A program made the translations under genes and the position numbers. The notes under the pieces are model-generated. The model did no database searches. It was not told the DNA's origin and saw only the letters and a program-made list of their open reading frames with translations. DNA of 7,936 nt, taken from positions 1 through 7,936 of the forward strand of contig CALBVA010000155.1 in the NCBI GenBank assembly GCA_937969125.1, in the 5' to 3' direction. Each line of letters opens with the position of its first letter. Position 1 is the first letter of the stretch. Positions 6,339-7,936 of this stretch are shown piece after piece. Source of the stretch: an uncultured Verrucomicrobiales bacterium (GTDB taxonomy: Bacteria; Verrucomicrobiota; Verrucomicrobiia; Verrucomicrobiales; Akkermansiaceae).

Positions 6339-6830
6339 ATGGCTGGTGAGAAGCAAGGCTTGAGCGATTTTGAGAGCCAGGTCGTCGATTTTTTTTGCGA
6401 CGGGGTAAAGCTTCTCGGGCTACCAAGGTCATTGGGTGAAATTTATGGGATTCTGTATATCTCACAGGAGCCCTTAGCGCTGGATGATCTGGTGGATCGA
6501 TTGGGGATTAGCAAGGGATCTGCAAGCCAGGGCTTGCGGATGTTGAGGGATCTCGGAGCGGTGCGTGAGGCGGGCGCGGCGACGGGTCGGAAAAGCTATT
6601 ATGAACCTGATGTAGAGCTGAAGCAATTGGCGGGAGGCTTTATTAAAGAGCAGGTCAGGCCTCATTTGGCCAGCGGCGACGAGAAGCTAAAAAACCTAAA
6701 GAATATGGTGAAGGAGATGCCGGGTGATGCGCGGTCTGACTTCTATGCTGGGCGGCTGAGCCGCCTAGGTGCGTGGACGAAAAAGGCTCGCGTGGTCCTG
6801 CCCCTTCTGCAGAAGTTCCTTGGGAGGTAG
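6339..6830 (+). CDS. GbsR/MarR-type winged-helix transcriptional regulator
   Basis: 163 aa. An N-terminal helix (FESQVVDFFCDGVKLLGLPR) precedes SLGEIYGILYISQEPLALDD, a pattern typical of the GbsR branch of MarR-like regulators. The HTH is at about 46-76 (LDDLVDRLGISKGSASQGLR), with a wing around TGRKSYYEPD (82-91). The C-terminal helices (95-163) would form the dimer interface. Family members repress promoters by binding palindromic operators as dimers; some respond to small ligands, but none can be deduced here. The ATG has no SD and fits a leaderless transcript. It is followed after 5 bp by the RfaH-like gene, so both form an operon. The 18-bp palindromes before this gene and before the polysaccharide genes are likely targets (inference). 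In Gram-negative exopolysaccharide loci such regulators can sit near NusG paralogs, but I cannot verify a direct homolog here. Confidence 0.85.
   Translation: MAGEKQGLSDFESQVVDFFCDGVKLLGLPRSLGEIYGILYISQEPLALDDLVDRLGISKGSASQGLRMLRDLGAVREAGAATGRKSYYEPDVELKQLAGGFIKEQVRPHLASGDEKLKNLKNMVKEMPGDARSDFYAGRLSRLGAWTKKARVVLPLLQKFLGR
6822..6827 (+). promoter_or_regulatory. Strong ribosome binding site that fixes the RfaH-like start
   Basis: GGGAGG (6822-6827) lies 8 nt before ATG 6836 and overlaps the end of the gbsR-like gene. It is the reason for choosing ATG 6836 over the in-frame ATG at 6773, which would add 21 residues with no NusG similarity. Confidence 0.85.
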
Positions 6831-6835
6831 TCATT

Positions 6836-7390
6836 ATGAATGAAGAACCGGCTTGGTATGTCCTGCGCACGCAGATCAAGCGTGAGCGCTTGGCTGCGGC
6901 GAACCTGCGTCGCCTGGAGGGCGTGGAGGTGTTCCTTCCTCGACTCAGATACCAGAAGGCGACCAGGCGGGGCCGGATCTGGTGGGTTGAGCCTCTGTTT
7001 CCCGGATATTTGTTGGTTAAGTTTTCCTTAGTTGAGATGGGACGCGCAGTGACTTACGCTGGCGGAGTAAGTCACACCATCAGCTTCGGCAGTGAGGTGC
7101 CGGAGGTGCCTGAGGAATTTGTCGAAAGCCTCAAGGCCGAGGTCGCAAAGCTGGAATCCAGCGATGACGAAATCGAGGTGAACTGGAAGGTCAATCCGGG
7201 TGATGAAGTTGAGGTCGCGGATGGCCCCTTTAAAGGTATGGAAGGACAAGTGGTGGAGGTGAGACCTGGGGCCGAGCGGGTGAAATTGCTCCTCGATTTT
7301 TTGGGCGAGACGCAACCGGTGGAGGTGAGCTTGTTCAGCTTAATTTTGGCAAATCCCGATATCCCGGCTGGTTGGTTGGGGGACGAATGA
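6836..7390 (+). CDS. NusG paralog, RfaH-like transcription elongation/antitermination factor
   Basis: 184 aa. The N-terminal NGN domain (about 5-102) opens WYVLRTQIKRERLAAANL, carries PLFPGYLLVKF (53-63) and GGVSHTISFG (76-85). These correspond closely to EPLFPNYLFVEF and RGVSHFVRFG as I recall E. coli RfaH; ordinary NusG differs at both. The KOW domain (about 118-170) has VNPGDEVEVADGPFKGMEG and a LLLDFLG segment. RfaH-class factors bind RNA polymerase at an ops element in the non-template strand, suppress pausing and termination, and can recruit ribosomes to long surface-polysaccharide operons. The neighbouring ops-like element and GDP-fucose gene fit that role. RfaH Arg73, as I recall an ops-contacting residue, appears to align with Gly here. 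Alternatives are LoaP- or UpxY-type NusG paralogs. A housekeeping NusG is unlikely, given the lack of secE/rpl neighbours. Confidence 0.88.
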   Translation: MNEEPAWYVLRTQIKRERLAAANLRRLEGVEVFLPRLRYQKATRRGRIWWVEPLFPGYLLVKFSLVEMGRAVTYAGGVSHTISFGSEVPEVPEEFVESLKAEVAKLESSDDEIEVNWKVNPGDEVEVADGPFKGMEGQVVEVRPGAERVKLLLDFLGETQPVEVSLFSLILANPDIPAGWLGDE

Positions 7391-7394
7391 TTTT

Positions 7395-7412
7395 GTTCAT
7401 TTTGAATTGAAC
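7395..7412 (+). promoter_or_regulatory. 18-bp imperfect palindrome, copy 2 (operator candidate)
   Basis: An exact second copy of GTTCATTTTGAATTGAAC, starting 5 bp after the stop of the RfaH-like gene. The flanks differ from copy 1, so the conservation is confined to the 18 bp, as expected for a protein-binding site. It precedes the polysaccharide genes. Its 3' half again supplies a TTGAAC hexamer (7407-7412) at a possible -35. Confidence 0.7.
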
Positions 7413-7438
7413 AAAGAAACGATTCCTGAGTCTATAGT
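7407..7438 (+). promoter_or_regulatory. Possible promoter of the polysaccharide operon
   Basis: TTGAAC (7407-7412) is followed by TCTATA (18-bp spacing) or TATAGT (7433-7438; 5 of 6 matches to TATAAT but 20-bp spacing). A start near 7445 would give a leader of about 80 nt before the GTG at 7525. The spacing is less convincing than at the gbsR-like promoter. Confidence 0.35.
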
Positions 7439-7450
7439 CCCCGAGAGGCG

Positions 7451-7465
7451 CGAATGACTGATTCG
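7451..7465 (+). other. Small hairpin in the polysaccharide-operon leader
   Basis: CGAAT (7451-7455) and ATTCG (7461-7465) form a perfect 5-bp stem with loop GACTG; an outer GAG/CTC pairing (7443-7445 with 7471-7473) is possible across an internal loop. It has no U tract and so is not a terminator. Its role is unknown. Confidence 0.35.
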
Positions 7466-7500
7466 AGGTGCTCCATTTTCCGACTACGCCATGGTTTTCT

Positions 7501-7512
7501 CCTTAATTAAGG
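7501..7512 (+). other. Perfect 12-bp palindrome adjoining the SD of the 67-aa ORF
   Basis: CCTTAATTAAGG is fully self-complementary. In RNA it can form a 4-bp stem with an AAUU loop, pairing the first two G of the SD GGGAGG (7511-7516), with CU upstream (7499-7500) able to pair further bases across a bulge. It could mask the ribosome binding site or be a protein site. It is weak thermodynamically. Confidence 0.4.
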
Positions 7513-7516
7513 GAGG
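7511..7516 (+). promoter_or_regulatory. Strong ribosome binding site for the 67-aa ORF
   Basis: GGGAGG lies 8 nt before GTG 7525, the same sequence and spacing as at the RfaH-like gene. It supports the GTG start and translation of the small ORF. Confidence 0.75.
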
Positions 7517-7521
7517 ATTGA

Positions 7522-7537
7522 CCAGTGGCGGTAGCGT
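7522..7537 (+). promoter_or_regulatory. ops / JUMPstart-like element (RfaH recruitment site candidate)
   Basis: GGCGGTAGCGT (7527-7537) is identical over 11 nt to the core of the enterobacterial ops element. With CCAGT before it (7522-7526), 15 of 16 positions match the 3' part of JUMPstart as I recall it (CCAGGGGCGGTAGCGT). It lies 136 bp downstream of the RfaH-like gene and upstream of a GDP-L-fucose synthase gene, exactly the setting in which ops works in enterobacteria. The left half of JUMPstart (TGGTAGCTGT) is not seen, and the base after the core is C where E. coli has G. The element overlaps the GTG start and first codons of the 67-aa ORF. An ACCAC-GTA-GTGGT hairpin (7547-7559) follows 9 nt later. 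Confidence 0.65.
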
Positions 7538-7728
7538 CTTTGTCTGACCACGTAGTGGTTTCCCTCCCTAAGAGTTTCTATGTTAAAGACTGGCGTAGAG
7601 AGAAAAAATTCTCAAAAGCCATTAGGTTAGTCATTGCCCAGAGTAATTTAATGCAACCAGCTAAAACGTTACTCAGAAGTTATCCCAAGCGCATCGCTGA
7701 AGTCGTCAAATCCTTCTTCTCGAAATGA
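7525..7728 (+). CDS. Small basic protein of unknown function (67 aa), first gene of the polysaccharide operon
   Basis: Not recognised. It starts at GTG 7525 behind a strong SD and ends in TGA overlapping the next ATG (ATGA, 7725-7728), so it looks translated and coupled to the fucose synthase gene, which has no SD of its own. The product is short and basic (many Lys/Arg, e.g. KDWRREKKFSKAIR), with SLSDHVVVSLPKSF at the start and an amphipathic C-terminus (RIAEVVKSFFSK). No signal peptide, Cys pair or obvious fold motif is seen. The coding DNA is clearly AT-richer than both neighbours. It might be a remnant of a longer gene, a small regulator, or chiefly a translated leader that carries the ops-like site in its first codons. 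Confidence 0.55.
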   Translation: MAVASLSDHVVVSLPKSFYVKDWRREKKFSKAIRLVIAQSNLMQPAKTLLRSYPKRIAEVVKSFFSK

Positions 7729-7936
7729 AAATATTCATCGCTGGACACCGTGGCATGGTCGGCTCCGCCCTTGTGCGCCACGCCGAAAAACTCGGCGGAT
7801 ACGAAATCATCACCGCACCCCGTCAGGAGCTCGACCTCCTCAGCCAGGCCGACACCCTCGCCTTCCTCAACGAGCACCGCCCTGATCAGGTCATCAGTGC
7901 CGCCGCTAAAGTTGGAGGCATTCATGCCAATTCCAC
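7725..7936 (+). CDS. fcl: GDP-L-fucose synthase, N-terminal part
   Basis: The first 70 residues of an extended SDR; the gene continues past the window. MKIFIAGHRGMVGSALVRHA holds the GxxGxxG NAD(P)-binding loop (7-13) in the exact FIAGHRGMVGSA form typical of GDP-fucose synthase (Fcl/WcaG). AAAKVGGIHAN near residues 59-69 is another family signature. The enzyme converts GDP-4-keto-6-deoxy-mannose to GDP-L-fucose by epimerisation and NADPH reduction, supplying fucose for capsule, exopolysaccharide or O-antigen. Translation is probably coupled to the 67-aa ORF through the ATGA overlap, as no SD is seen. A gmd gene would be expected nearby, outside this window. Confidence 0.93.
   Translation, partial: MKIFIAGHRGMVGSALVRHAEKLGGYEIITAPRQELDLLSQADTLAFLNEHRPDQVISAAAKVGGIHANS

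Noticed and set aside
6773..6835. Longer N-terminus for the RfaH-like protein (start at 6773)
   Set aside because: The NGN domain begins right after ATG 6836, which has a strong SD at ideal spacing. The extra 21 residues overlap the gbsR-like gene and look non-coding.
6292..7412. The two 18-mers as attachment sites or target duplications of an inserted element
   Set aside because: No integrase, transposase or terminal inverted repeats lie between them. Their symmetry and their overlap with -35-like hexamers fit operators better, though transfer of the pair cannot be excluded.
7491..7547. 18-codon leader peptide spanning the ops-like element
   Set aside because: The ATG at 7491 has no SD, and the frame competes with the 67-aa ORF, which has a strong SD.
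7680..7925. 81-aa minus-strand ORF over the start of fcl
   Set aside because: It is antisense to a clearly recognised GDP-L-fucose synthase and has no motif of its own.

Overview
The window is GC-rich and reads as a bacterial chromosome segment. Scarce Shine-Dalgarno (SD) sequences, large hybrid sensor kinases, an HU-family protein and an RfaH/NusG paralog beside exopolysaccharide genes would suit Verrucomicrobiota or a neighbouring phylum. That placement is an inference with low confidence, since no 16S or other marker is present.

Left part (1-5910). The 3' end of an HU/IHF-type DNA-binding protein gene on + is closed by a strong intrinsic terminator. Converging on it is a long minus-strand set, read from right to left. 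It starts with a 911-aa membrane hybrid kinase of the form kinase-receiver-kinase. Next is a 388-aa response regulator whose C-terminal half looks like a decayed histidine-kinase ATPase. Two short-chain dehydrogenases/reductases (SDRs) follow, overlapping by ATGA; the second has Phe in place of the catalytic Tyr. The last three genes are tightly spaced and probably form one transcription unit. A 106-bp gap with a T9G7 tract separates them from the kinase.

Middle (5872-7412). Divergent from the kinase, with start codons interlocked in a CATG, is a stand-alone AraC-type DNA-binding domain. An 8-bp inverted repeat sits at this junction. Downstream is a two-gene operon: a GbsR/MarR-type repressor that appears to be leaderless, then a NusG paralog with RfaH-like sequence features.

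Right part (7391-7936). The leader of a polysaccharide operon carries a copy of the same 18-bp imperfect palindrome found upstream of the gbsR-like gene. It also has a palindrome next to a strong SD and an 11-nt exact match to the enterobacterial ops element, the RfaH recruitment and pause site. As I recall JUMPstart, the match extends to 15 of 16 positions. The ops-like element lies at the start of a 67-aa ORF of unknown function, which overlaps by ATGA the start of a GDP-L-fucose synthase gene that runs off the window.

The main hypothesis is a self-contained two-layer switch for surface polysaccharide. The GbsR-like protein would bind the 18-bp site at its own promoter and at the polysaccharide promoter to control initiation. 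The RfaH-like protein made from the same operon would load at the ops-like site to control elongation through the polysaccharide operon.
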